The position numbers and the translations under genes are program-made. A DNA stretch of 56,174 bases from Prevotella illustrans. GTDB lineage: Bacteria; Bacteroidota; Bacteroidia; Bacteroidales; Bacteroidaceae. The notes under the pieces were generated by a model. It was not told the DNA's origin. It made no database searches and worked only from the letters and a program-made list of their open reading frames with translations. Shown here piece by piece: positions 48,992-56,174 of this stretch. Location: contig NZ_JAERMS010000015.1 in assembly GCF_017426725.1 (NCBI RefSeq), forward strand, positions 1 to 56,174. The letters run 5' to 3'. The first letter of the stretch is position 1, and each line of letters begins with the position of its first letter.

Positions 48992-50461
48992 TCAGTTACG
49001 GATAAGATTTCTGCCGGCGTCTATGCGCAGGAAAATGAACAAAAGGAAAGTAAAACCCCACAGCGATGAGCCGCCATAGCTGAAAAATGGCAGCGGAATG
49101 CCGATGACAGGCGTTAATCCTAATACCATCCCCACGTTGATAAACACATGAAAGAGGAAGATACTCAGCACACAGTAGCCATAAATCCGACCAAACTTGA
49201 ATGGTTGTCGCTCAGCCAAATGAATGAGCCGAAGTATTAATAGCAAAAATAAAATCAACACGCCGGCCGACCCTAAGAAGCCTTCTTCTTCGCCAACTGT
49301 ACAGAAAATGAAGTCTGTATCCTGTTCGGGTACGAATTTCAATTTGGTCTGTGTGCCATTCAGAAAGCCTTTGCCCCGCAATCCTCCCGACCCGATGGCA
49401 ATTTCACTCTGGTGCACATTATAGCCCGCGCCTGACAAGTCTTCATCCAATCCCAGCAATACGTTGATGCGAACGCGCTGATGCGGTTCCATCACATTGT
49501 TGAGAACGTAGTCGGCCGAGTAGAAAAACGCGATGGAACCCAACGTGAACAGCAGAATATAAAGGTAGGGAGTGAGGCTTGATCGCAGCCAATGATAGAG
49601 CAGATAGCCTATCAGCAGTACACAGAGAATAAGCTGAATCCATACGATGTCAAATGGAATGACATAGATGGAAAACAGCAAGAAGACGGTTGTCACGCCC
49701 AAGCAGGCGCTAAGGATGAGACGGGTTTGTTTCTTGCTGCCACAATATACATGGACCATTATGCCCGAAAAGATCTGTACGAGCAGCAGTACGACAAACT
49801 TGCCGATAGATGTTGGTGTTTCGAGCAGCATGACATCTTCAAACCGTATGCCCACAACGAAATAGAAAACCATTGCGACGCCGGTGAATAAGACGCTGCC
49901 GGGCATTCCCTCGCGGTAGAACATGAGGAAGAACGACAGATAAACCAAAGCCGATCCGGTTTCTTTTTGCGCCACGATGAACAGCATGGGCAGAACAACG
50001 ATGGCCGTAGCGGCCGCAAAATGCTTCCAGTAATGAATGTTGAAACCATAGCTGCTCATGAATTTAGCCACGGCCAGCGCTGTGGCAAACTTGGCAAACT
50101 CGGCCGGTTGCAGGCGCAGCGGCCCTAAAACCAGCCACGATCGTGAGCCTTTAATCTCGTGGGGATTGAATATGGTGAGGAAAAGCAGTAGGAGCAAGGC
50201 CGCATAGATGAGATAGGCAAACGTGTCATAGAAGCGGTCGTCCATCATCAGAAGAATGAAACCAAGGCATATAGACGTTCCCATCCAGATGATCTGCATG
50301 CCCGATCGGGTAGAGAAGCTGAAGATATCGGTATCGCCATAGGTGTAGCTGGCACCGCAGACACTGATCCATCCGAAGGCTAACAGCGCCAAATAGAGCC
50401 CTATCGTCCACCAGTCGAGTGAGCGAAGAACGCTGGGTTGTTTATCTGTTGTGTGAGCCAT
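48992..50461 (-). CDS. rodA: Rod-shape-determining peptidoglycan polymerase RodA
   Basis: A 489-residue SEDS-family membrane protein with about ten helices. Diagnostic segments: GSRSWLVLGPLRLQPAEFAK, SEIAIGSGGLRGKGFLNGTQ, FVPEQDTDFIFCTVGEEEGF and IGIPLPFFSYGGSSLWGF. It polymerises glycan strands in partnership with PBP2. Its start overlaps the end of the PBP2 gene by 20 bases. It is larger than E. coli RodA (370) because of extra helices in the middle, common in Bacteroidota. It is the last gene of the shape operon. Confidence 0.95.
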   Translation of the reverse strand: MAHTTDKQPSVLRSLDWWTIGLYLALLAFGWISVCGASYTYGDTDIFSFSTRSGMQIIWMGTSICLGFILLMMDDRFYDTFAYLIYAALLLLLFLTIFNPHEIKGSRSWLVLGPLRLQPAEFAKFATALAVAKFMSSYGFNIHYWKHFAAATAIVVLPMLFIVAQKETGSALVYLSFFLMFYREGMPGSVLFTGVAMVFYFVVGIRFEDVMLLETPTSIGKFVVLLLVQIFSGIMVHVYCGSKKQTRLILSACLGVTTVFLLFSIYVIPFDIVWIQLILCVLLIGYLLYHWLRSSLTPYLYILLFTLGSIAFFYSADYVLNNVMEPHQRVRINVLLGLDEDLSGAGYNVHQSEIAIGSGGLRGKGFLNGTQTKLKFVPEQDTDFIFCTVGEEEGFLGSAGVLILFLLLILRLIHLAERQPFKFGRIYGYCVLSIFLFHVFINVGMVLGLTPVIGIPLPFFSYGGSSLWGFTFLLFIFLRIDAGRNLIRN

Positions 50462-52292
50462 AGGCTATTCTCCTGTGTTGTAAGGCCTCGGCTTCCTTCG
50501 CGGCCGCAGGCGATAATTTACCTTTTATATACTGTTCAAAGAGTACGCCGGCTATCGGTACGGCGAAATCGGCACCGAATCCGCCGTTTTCCACGTAGAC
50601 AGCGATGGCGATTTTGGGATTGTCCATCGGCGCGAAGCCCATAAATACGGAATGGTCCTGCCCCCGGTTCTGCGCGGTTCCCGTTTTTCCGCATACGGGA
50701 AAGTCCAGATGACCGAGATGTTTGCAGGTGCCTTTCAGCACAGACGACCGCATTCCGGCTACCACATAATCGTAGGCACGGCGATTGGCTTTGGTATAGT
50801 GCCGGCGGGTGAAGGTCGTGTCGAGCGGTTCGGCCTGTACTTTCCTCACCACATGGGGCACGTAGTAGTAACCGCGGTTGGCTATGGTCGCGCCGAGGTT
50901 GGCGATTTGCAGCGGCGTGAGGTTGACTTCACCCTGTCCGATGGAAATACTGATGACTGTCAGGCCGTTCCATGAACCTTTGTAGGTCTTGTTATAGAAT
51001 TGTGCGTTAGGTATAAGGCCCCTCTTTTCACCAGAGAGATCAATACCGAGTTTGTACCCAAAGCCCATGCTTACCATGTAGTCGCGCCAGGTATCCATGG
51101 CTATCCCCACGTTAGGATATTTCCGTCGGTTGCCCATCATGTAATAAAGTCCCCAGCAGAAATAGGCGTTGCACGACGTGCTGATGGCTTCGACCAAGTT
51201 GAGAGGTGACACGTGGCCGTGGCATCCCACGTGAAGTCCACGGTAATAAAAGCCGTGATGGCATTGAAACATGGTGTGTGGCGTGATGATTCCTTCGGTC
51301 ATATAGGTCAGCGCTTGCGTAGTCTTGAAGGTGGACCCCGGCGGATATTGTCCCATAATGCTGCGGTTCAGTAGTGGCTTCCATACGTTCCGGGCCAGAT
51401 ATTTGTGCATTTTGCCACGTTTACGGCCCACCAACTTGCGCGGATTATAGGTGGGAGACGACACCATGCACAGTACTTCGCCCGTGGAAGGTTCTATTGC
51501 TACGATGCTTCCAATCTTTCCTTCGAGCAGTCGCTCACCGAGGGCCTGCAGCTTGATATCGATACTTAGCGTAAGGTCTTTTCCCGCGCTGGGGCGCTTG
51601 TCGTAACGGCCGTTCAGGTATTTGCCCTGAATGCGTCCGTGGGCGTCGCGCAAGAGTACCTGCACACCCTTCTCGCCGCGTAATACTTTTTCGTAATAGC
51701 GCTCTACACCCAATTTTCCGATGTAGTCGCCAGGTTGATAATAGGTATCTTCCTCGATATCACCGGGCGAGACCTCACCTACGTCGCCTAAAACATGTGC
51801 CGCGTATGGGTACATATACTGGCGTATGCTGCGCTTCTGCACATAGAATCCCGGAAAACGGAATATCTTTTCCTGAAACACACTGGACTCTTTGTCCGAT
51901 AGTTGGCTCATGAACAGTTGCTGCGTAAACCGGGAATAGCCCGGGTTAAGACTCCTGTCCTTGATGGTTTCTATTCTTTTGATGAAGAATTCTTTCGTGA
52001 TTCCCAGTGCCTGGCAAAATTCTGTTGTGTCGATTTTGTCTTTCGCCTCGTTCATCACGACCATAATGTCGTAGGCCGGCTGGTTATAGACCAGCAGTTC
52101 TCCATTCCGATCATTGATGATACCTCTTGAAGGGTATTCTATTTTCTTCAGGAAAGCATTACTGTCGGCATTCTTCTTATAGTCGTCGCTCAGAAGCTGA
52201 AGCATGAAAAGGCGGATGATATAAACAGTTACAATTGTAAACGCTATGCCACCGATGATGAATCGCCTGTTTTCGAGATTGTAGTCTTTCAT
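50442..52292 (-). CDS. mrdA: Penicillin-binding protein 2 (class B transpeptidase)
   Basis: A 616-residue PBP: short cytoplasmic tail, one membrane helix (IIGGIAFTIVTVYIIRLFML), a pedestal domain (PSRGIINDRNGELLVYNQPA), then the transpeptidase. The active-site motifs are all present: PPGSTFKT (SxxK), STSCNAYF (SxN) and CGKTGTAQN (KTG). It cross-links peptidoglycan along the cell cylinder with RodA. It overlaps mreD by 4 bases and rodA by 20, so the operon is tightly coupled. Confidence 0.95.
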   Translation of the reverse strand: MKDYNLENRRFIIGGIAFTIVTVYIIRLFMLQLLSDDYKKNADSNAFLKKIEYPSRGIINDRNGELLVYNQPAYDIMVVMNEAKDKIDTTEFCQALGITKEFFIKRIETIKDRSLNPGYSRFTQQLFMSQLSDKESSVFQEKIFRFPGFYVQKRSIRQYMYPYAAHVLGDVGEVSPGDIEEDTYYQPGDYIGKLGVERYYEKVLRGEKGVQVLLRDAHGRIQGKYLNGRYDKRPSAGKDLTLSIDIKLQALGERLLEGKIGSIVAIEPSTGEVLCMVSSPTYNPRKLVGRKRGKMHKYLARNVWKPLLNRSIMGQYPPGSTFKTTQALTYMTEGIITPHTMFQCHHGFYYRGLHVGCHGHVSPLNLVEAISTSCNAYFCWGLYYMMGNRRKYPNVGIAMDTWRDYMVSMGFGYKLGIDLSGEKRGLIPNAQFYNKTYKGSWNGLTVISISIGQGEVNLTPLQIANLGATIANRGYYYVPHVVRKVQAEPLDTTFTRRHYTKANRRAYDYVVAGMRSSVLKGTCKHLGHLDFPVCGKTGTAQNRGQDHSVFMGFAPMDNPKIAIAVYVENGGFGADFAVPIAGVLFEQYIKGKLSPAAAKEAEALQHRRIAYGSHNR

Positions 52293-52789
52293 CTTTTGCG
52301 CATATTCTCAAGCACCAGAATAAGAACTACAGTAAACACGGTAGAGCCGCCGACACATTCGAGCCACTTAATCCAATTGAAGAAGTTGAACGTTTCGAGC
52401 GTGAAGAAGCACAGGCAAAAGATGAATACAATCAGTATAGTGAAGAATATGAACTTGTTGACACCCAGTGTCTTCATGCTTGGCTCCAGGTCTTCGGCGC
52501 TGTCGCGGGGCACAAATATCTCCAGCAGAGGCGGTTGGATGAGACCGATCAGCGTGAGGGAACCCATGGCAACGCCCGTTGTGTTGGAAAATAGGTCGAT
52601 GATAGCGCCCAAAGTGAAACTGATGAGCAAAATGGCCCAGCGCGGAAAGTTTCTTCTGGTTTTCAGAACAAACGCTACATACAGCAGGGGAGTGGCATAG
52701 CCAAAGAGATGGATATGATTCAAGATCAGTACTTGTACGAGAATCAGAAGTACAAACAGTAAGATTCGTCTTGTAACAGTATTATTCAT
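52289..52789 (-). CDS. mreD: Rod-shape-determining protein MreD
   Basis: A 166-residue integral membrane protein with five or so helices (ILLFVLLILVQVLILNHIHL, FATPLLYVAFVL-like YATPLLYVAFVLKTRRNFPR, FTLGAIIDLFSNTTGVAMGS). MreD is poorly conserved; identity rests on length, topology, LGAIIDLFSNTTG and its place between mreC and mrdA. It links cytoplasmic MreB to the periplasmic wall enzymes. Confidence 0.88.
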   Translation of the reverse strand: MNNTVTRRILLFVLLILVQVLILNHIHLFGYATPLLYVAFVLKTRRNFPRWAILLISFTLGAIIDLFSNTTGVAMGSLTLIGLIQPPLLEIFVPRDSAEDLEPSMKTLGVNKFIFFTILIVFIFCLCFFTLETFNFFNWIKWLECVGGSTVFTVVLILVLENMRKR

Positions 52790-52792
52790 TTG

Positions 52793-53656
52793 TTATTCTT
52801 CCCTTTCCTTGATGGAGTCGGTTGCGGCCTGCATGATTCGGATTCGTTCGGCCATGGCCGTGTTGTCGATAACGCAGACGTCCCGCAAGTTGGCAAAATC
52901 AGTAGAGAGTTTCACATTAAGACGGTAGGAGAGACCGTCGCTTGAATTGTAGACGTGTAGAATCTTTCCGACGATGACACCCGGTGGAAAGACCGATGAG
53001 TAGCCGCTCGTAACTACTTGGTCGTAAAGTTTGAAATGCGCGTGGCGTGGAATGTCGTCGACATAGGCCAGATGGATGGCGCCACCTGTCCAGTGAAGGT
53101 AGCCGAAATAGCCGCGTCCCCTGATGGTACAACTGATGTTCGACTGCGAATTCAGTACCGGTAGAATGATGGAATAGTGGTCGGAGACCAGATAGACAAT
53201 GCCCACGACACCGTTGCCGCTCACAACTCCCATATCTTTCTTAATACCATCCTGGGCGCCCTTGTCAATCGTTATGAAATTATCACGTCGATTCACGGTG
53301 TTGCTGACGACCTTGGCCGGAATCAAACGGTAATTGGCCAGCGGTTGAAACTGTCGGCTTTTCAGTAGTATAGAGTCGCTGGCGCGTTGTTGCAGCGTAT
53401 TAGTAAGTGTCTGAACCTGTTGTTCCAATTGTAGATTTCTTTGCGTCAGCTCTTGGTTAACTTTGGTCAGCGCGAAGAACTGCTCTATGTGTGAGCTTAT
53501 CTCGAATACCTTTCCCGAGACAGCGTTGGCCGATGTAAACCATACACTACCCTGATAATTATTAAACTGGAAGAGCAAGACAAAGCTTGCAACTTCCAGT
53601 ATAATAAAAAGCAACCAGTGGTTGTATCTTGCTAAGAAATCTAAAAGATTCTTCAT
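52793..53656 (-). CDS. mreC: Rod-shape-determining protein MreC
   Basis: A 287-residue protein: membrane helix (WLLFIILEVASFVLLFQF), a coiled coil (LTKVNQELTQRNLQLEQQVQ), then two beta-barrel domains (PAKVVSNTVNRRDNFITIDK, GAQDGIKKDMGVVSGNGVVG and GYSSVFPPGVIVGKI). It dimerises in the periplasm and activates PBP2. It lies 9 bp after mreB. Confidence 0.93.
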   Translation of the reverse strand: MKNLLDFLARYNHWLLFIILEVASFVLLFQFNNYQGSVWFTSANAVSGKVFEISSHIEQFFALTKVNQELTQRNLQLEQQVQTLTNTLQQRASDSILLKSRQFQPLANYRLIPAKVVSNTVNRRDNFITIDKGAQDGIKKDMGVVSGNGVVGIVYLVSDHYSIILPVLNSQSNISCTIRGRGYFGYLHWTGGAIHLAYVDDIPRHAHFKLYDQVVTSGYSSVFPPGVIVGKILHVYNSSDGLSYRLNVKLSTDFANLRDVCVIDNTAMAERIRIMQAATDSIKEREE

Positions 53657-53665
53657 GAATTCTGT

Positions 53666-54688
53666 TTATCTCATCAAGAAAGAGAAACGGTCTACGTTCT
53701 TCAATGCGATGCCGGCACCTTTAGCCACGCTGTGCAATGGGTCTTCGGCAATGTGGAACGGAATATTGATCTTATCGGTGAGACGCTTGTCGAGACCGCG
53801 GAGCAATGCGCCGCCACCCGAAAGATAAATGCCATTCTTTACGATGTCGGCATAAAGTTCAGGGGGCGTATTCTCCAGCGCGCTCAGAACGGCGTTCTCA
53901 ATCTTCGCAACGGTCTTGTCAAGACAATGGGCTATCTCCTGATAGCAGACCGGAACCTCCATCGGCAGTGCCGTGATACGGTTAGGACCGTGAACGATGT
54001 AGTCTTCGGGGCCTTCTTCGCCTAAGTCGGTCAGTGCCGAACCTACGTGAATCTTGATTCGCTCTGCCATACGCTCACTGACTTTCACGTTGTGCTGGCG
54101 ACTCATGTATTCCTGAATGTCGGCCGTGAGGTCATCGCCGGCTATGCGGATGGAATTATTGCTGACAATGCCACCCAGCGAGATAACCGCAATTTCGGTG
54201 CTGCCGCCACCGATGTCAACAATCATGTTGCCTTCGGGAGCCTCCACGTCAATACCGATACCGATGGCTGCTGCCATAGGCTCGAAAATCAGATAGACAT
54301 CGCGTCCGTCTGCATGCTCAGCGCTGTCACGAACGGCACGCAGCTCAACTTCGGTACTGCCTGACGGTACGCCGATCACCATTCTCAATGACGGTGAATA
54401 GATACGACTTCCGGTATGAACCATTTTGATGAGGCCACGCATCATCTGCTCACAGGCAGTGAAATCGGCAATCACGCCGTCACGCAACGGGCGGATCGTA
54501 CGAATGTTGTCGTGCGTTTTCTCATACATCATTTTAGCCTTCTGTCCCACCGCGATCATCTTGTCAGTGCGGCGGTCGAGGGCAACAACAGACGGTTCGT
54601 CCACTACGATCTTGTCATTGCTTATAATGATGGTGTTGGCCGTACCAAGATCCATTGCTATTTCTTGTATAAACGAAAAAAATCCCAT
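53666..54688 (-). CDS. mreB: Actin-like shape protein MreB
   Basis: A 340-residue bacterial actin. Motifs: MDLGTANTIIISNDKIVVDE (phosphate 1), RPLRDGVIADF, VIGVPSGSTEVELRAVRDSA, IVDIGGGSTEIAVISLGGIV (phosphate 2) and GIYLSGGGALLRGLDKRL (adenosine binding). It forms filaments under the inner membrane that steer RodA/PBP2. It starts 47 bp after the purH-domain gene, so purH and the shape genes are probably one operon. Confidence 0.96.
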   Translation of the reverse strand: MGFFSFIQEIAMDLGTANTIIISNDKIVVDEPSVVALDRRTDKMIAVGQKAKMMYEKTHDNIRTIRPLRDGVIADFTACEQMMRGLIKMVHTGSRIYSPSLRMVIGVPSGSTEVELRAVRDSAEHADGRDVYLIFEPMAAAIGIGIDVEAPEGNMIVDIGGGSTEIAVISLGGIVSNNSIRIAGDDLTADIQEYMSRQHNVKVSERMAERIKIHVGSALTDLGEEGPEDYIVHGPNRITALPMEVPVCYQEIAHCLDKTVAKIENAVLSALENTPPELYADIVKNGIYLSGGGALLRGLDKRLTDKINIPFHIAEDPLHSVAKGAGIALKNVDRFSFLMR

Positions 54689-54735
54689 TTATTATAGTTT
54701 GTTTTATACGATTTAAATTTTAAAAAGGTTTGCTT

Positions 54736-55329
54736 TTATTTGGCAAACCAGTTGTGGATGGCTGTGTCGTAGTGGCTGCTGACGCCGAAAGCACGCTCGG
54801 CAAACAACTTGCGTTCCTCCAGCTCGGTGTTGGCACCCTTCTTATTCAAGATGTCGAGCAACACGTCATATTCAGCCTTGCTGGGAATAATAACCACATC
54901 CTTGAAGTTCTTGGCACCGGCACGGATGAGAGAAATACCACCGATGTCGATTTTTTCGATGATGTCGGCGTCCGAAGCGCCACCGGCCACAGTCTGTTCA
55001 AACGGGTAGAGGTCTACGATAACAAGGTCGATGACCGGAATCTCGTATTGCTTCATCTGTTCTTGGTCGCCTTCATTGTCGCGACGGGCCAGAATTCCAC
55101 CGAAAATCTTGGGGTGCAAGGTCTTCACACGGCCGCCGAGAATAGAGGGGTAAGTCGTTACGTCTTCCACTTTCTGACATTTATAGCCGAGAGATTCGAT
55201 GAATTGCCGGGTGCCTCCAGTACTTAAGAATTTGACACCTTCCTGATCAAGTTTGGCGAGCAATTTGTCCAAACCGTCTTTATGAAAGACCGAGATAAGC
55301 GCGGTCTTTATTTGTTTTGTTCCAGCCAT
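54736..55329 (-). CDS. purH: Stand-alone IMP cyclohydrolase (N-terminal domain of PurH)
   Basis: A 197-residue protein matching only the first domain of PurH: IKTALISVFHKDGLDKLLAK, LSTGGTRQFIESLG, TTYPSILGGRVKTLHPKIFG, DLVIVDLYPFEQTV and IDIGGISLIRAGAKN. Ordinary PurH is about 510-590 residues, with AICAR formyltransferase after this domain; here the frame ends cleanly with a stop after SSHYDTAIHNWFAK and no formyltransferase sequence follows. It should close the purine ring (FAICAR to IMP). The formyl transfer must be done by a gene elsewhere. The start at 55329 is chosen because an upstream ATG (55359) lies at or before the predicted transcription start. Confidence 0.88.
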   Translation of the reverse strand: MAGTKQIKTALISVFHKDGLDKLLAKLDQEGVKFLSTGGTRQFIESLGYKCQKVEDVTTYPSILGGRVKTLHPKIFGGILARRDNEGDQEQMKQYEIPVIDLVIVDLYPFEQTVAGGASDADIIEKIDIGGISLIRAGAKNFKDVVIIPSKAEYDVLLDILNKKGANTELEERKLFAERAFGVSSHYDTAIHNWFAK

Positions 55330-55356
55330 ATTCTGTACCGTTATATGTTGAGATTG

Positions 55357-55364
55357 CAAAAATA
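55357..55364 (-). promoter_or_regulatory. Promoter -7 element of the purH-mreBCD-mrdA-rodA operon
   Basis: On the minus strand TATTTTTG fits TAnnTTTG. Transcription would start around 55350, which decides for the ATG at 55329. Confidence 0.55.
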
Positions 55365-55553
55365 CGAAAAATAGCGTAATATGTCAGTCTATTTACGTTT
55401 TTTAAGATTAAAGACGGCCGCTTGGATAGGCAGTTGTCATGGGCATGTTTGTTCCTGTTAATCAGCCGTTAAGATGCGGTTGCGCTACATGCGAACAACT
55501 GTTCGTATGCGTTGTTTCGGTGATGAGATTTTAGTAAGGGAGCAACGTGTTTT

Positions 55554-55619
55554 CAAAAGCAATCCTTCAAGCAGCCGAAAGGACTGCCTTTACGAGCCAA
55601 AAAGATTGCTTTTGAAAAG
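55554..55619. repeat. 22-bp repeat array E (three units)
   Basis: Units of 22 bp start at 55554, 55576 and 55598, with cores GCAATCCTTC, GGACTGCCTTT and GATTGCTTTTG; more diverged than the other arrays. It begins 7 bp downstream of the rpoD stop codon. AATCAG occurs at 55460, 94 bp before unit 1, which equals 50 plus two further 22-bp periods, as if two units had decayed. Confidence 0.65.
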
Positions 55620-55626
55620 CGGTTAT

Positions 55627-56174
55627 TTAGCCTAAATATTTCATAAGGATACGGGCGTAGCCACTGTCGCGGAGCTTGGCAATGCTCTTCTCACGAATCT
55701 GGCGCACGCGTTCGCGGGTGAGTCCTAATTGGTCGCCTATTTCCTCGAGACCTTTTTCGTGACAACCAATACCGAAGCACTCACGGATGATGGTTATCTC
55801 ACGGTCCTTCAGCACTTTCTTTAATACGCTTTCAAGTTCCAAAGCCATTGATTCGTGGTCAACCTGTTTATCAGTTCGCGTGTCATCCCCCGAAGCCATG
55901 ATGTCTACCATGCTATTATCCTCACCGTCCTGAAACGGCGCGTCAATGCTGACATGGTGGCTGTCGGCCATCAGACTCTGATCTATTTTCTCTTCTTCAA
56001 TGTTCGTCGCGTTGGAAAGTTCGGTCAATGAGGGCTTGCGTTGAAACTCTTGTTCGAACTTATTGATTTCTCGATTGATTTTATTGAGCGAACCAACCTG
56101 ATTCAGAGGCAGCCTGACGATGCGGCTTTGTTCGGCGATTGCTTGCAGAATGCTTTGGCGAATCCACCAAACGG
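55627..56174 (-). CDS. rpoD: Primary RNA polymerase sigma factor (5' part beyond window)
   Basis: An open frame from the right edge to 55627, the C-terminal about 182 residues of the housekeeping sigma factor. It begins in region 2.4 with VWWIRQSILQAIAEQSRIVR, continues through region 3 (LNQVGSLNKINREINKFEQE) and an acidic stretch (DGEDNSMVDIMASGDD), and ends with region 4: REITIIRECFGIGCHEKGLE, LGLTRERVRQIREKSIAKLR. Region 4 contacts the -35/-33 box. Bacteroidota RpoD lacks region 1.1 and recognises TTTG/TAnnTTTG, in line with the promoters found here. The start codon lies outside the window. Confidence 0.95.
   Translation of the reverse strand, partial: VWWIRQSILQAIAEQSRIVRLPLNQVGSLNKINREINKFEQEFQRKPSLTELSNATNIEEEKIDQSLMADSHHVSIDAPFQDGEDNSMVDIMASGDDTRTDKQVDHESMALELESVLKKVLKDREITIIRECFGIGCHEKGLEEIGDQLGLTRERVRQIREKSIAKLRDSGYARILMKYLG

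Noticed and set aside
54689..54735. Frameshift that would restore a full-length PurH
   Set aside because: Only 47 bp lie between the stop codon and mreB, so a formyltransferase domain of about 300 residues cannot be hidden there.

Overview
The window comes from an anaerobic, saccharolytic Bacteroidales bacterium, most likely Prevotella or a close relative. The evidence is a SusC/SusD glycan-uptake pair with a hybrid two-component regulator, an ExbB-ExbD-ExbD-TonB operon, a PorT-like type IX secretion protein, GldH, an oxygen-sensitive NrdD/NrdG ribonucleotide reductase, a 4Fe-4S ferredoxin, and many promoters of the Bacteroidota form (TTTG, 19-21 bp, TAnnTTTG) without Shine-Dalgarno sequences. 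The species cannot be fixed from the sequence alone.

Layout. 1-6400 is a loose region. It holds a two-gene 5'-nucleotidase, PorT, a ferredoxin, decayed gene fragments, two copies of a probable insertion-sequence end, an AT-rich LuxR-type regulator and a DUF4932 putative metalloprotease. 6439-11957 (minus) is the Ton energy operon exbB-exbD-exbD-tonB followed by a phosphate-binding-like lipoprotein and a TPR protein. 12171-16652 (minus) holds an aminotransferase, then ribBA and an LptF/LptG-type permease. 17419-31948 is a polysaccharide utilization locus: GH3, GH5, a small lipoprotein, SusD and SusC on the minus strand, divergent from a hybrid two-component regulator. 32189-43184 has tRNA-Met, an Ig-like lipoprotein, a radical SAM sulfatase maturase, nrdDG, a sialidase-like propeller protein and a DUF4838 glycosidase-like protein. 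43204-48855 has envelope proteins, a 1.2-kb non-coding stretch with gene relics, then holB-ricT-gldH. 48992-55329 (minus) is the cell-shape operon purH(N-terminal domain)-mreB-mreC-mreD-mrdA-rodA. The right edge cuts rpoD.

How they work together. The Ton operon powers SusC-type transport. SusC/SusD import oligosaccharides cut by GH5 and trimmed by GH3, under control of the hybrid sensor. That sensor probably acts at two identical 14-bp sites placed 21 bp apart upstream of susC. T9SS/gliding-type proteins (PorT, GldH) and the C-terminal tail of the GH5 enzyme suggest export through a type IX system.

The most unusual signal is non-coding. Five intergenic regions carry short arrays of an imperfect 22-bp repeat built on a small palindrome (AAAGCATAGCTTT). 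Three arrays have five units in the same order of variants, and four have an AATCAG-like hexamer exactly 50 bp before unit 1. This looks like one dispersed, undescribed element. A sixth region has a different array, also of 22-bp period, made of phased CTATAT steps. A strongly folding RNA leader lies directly before ricT. All readings were made by eye without database searches.
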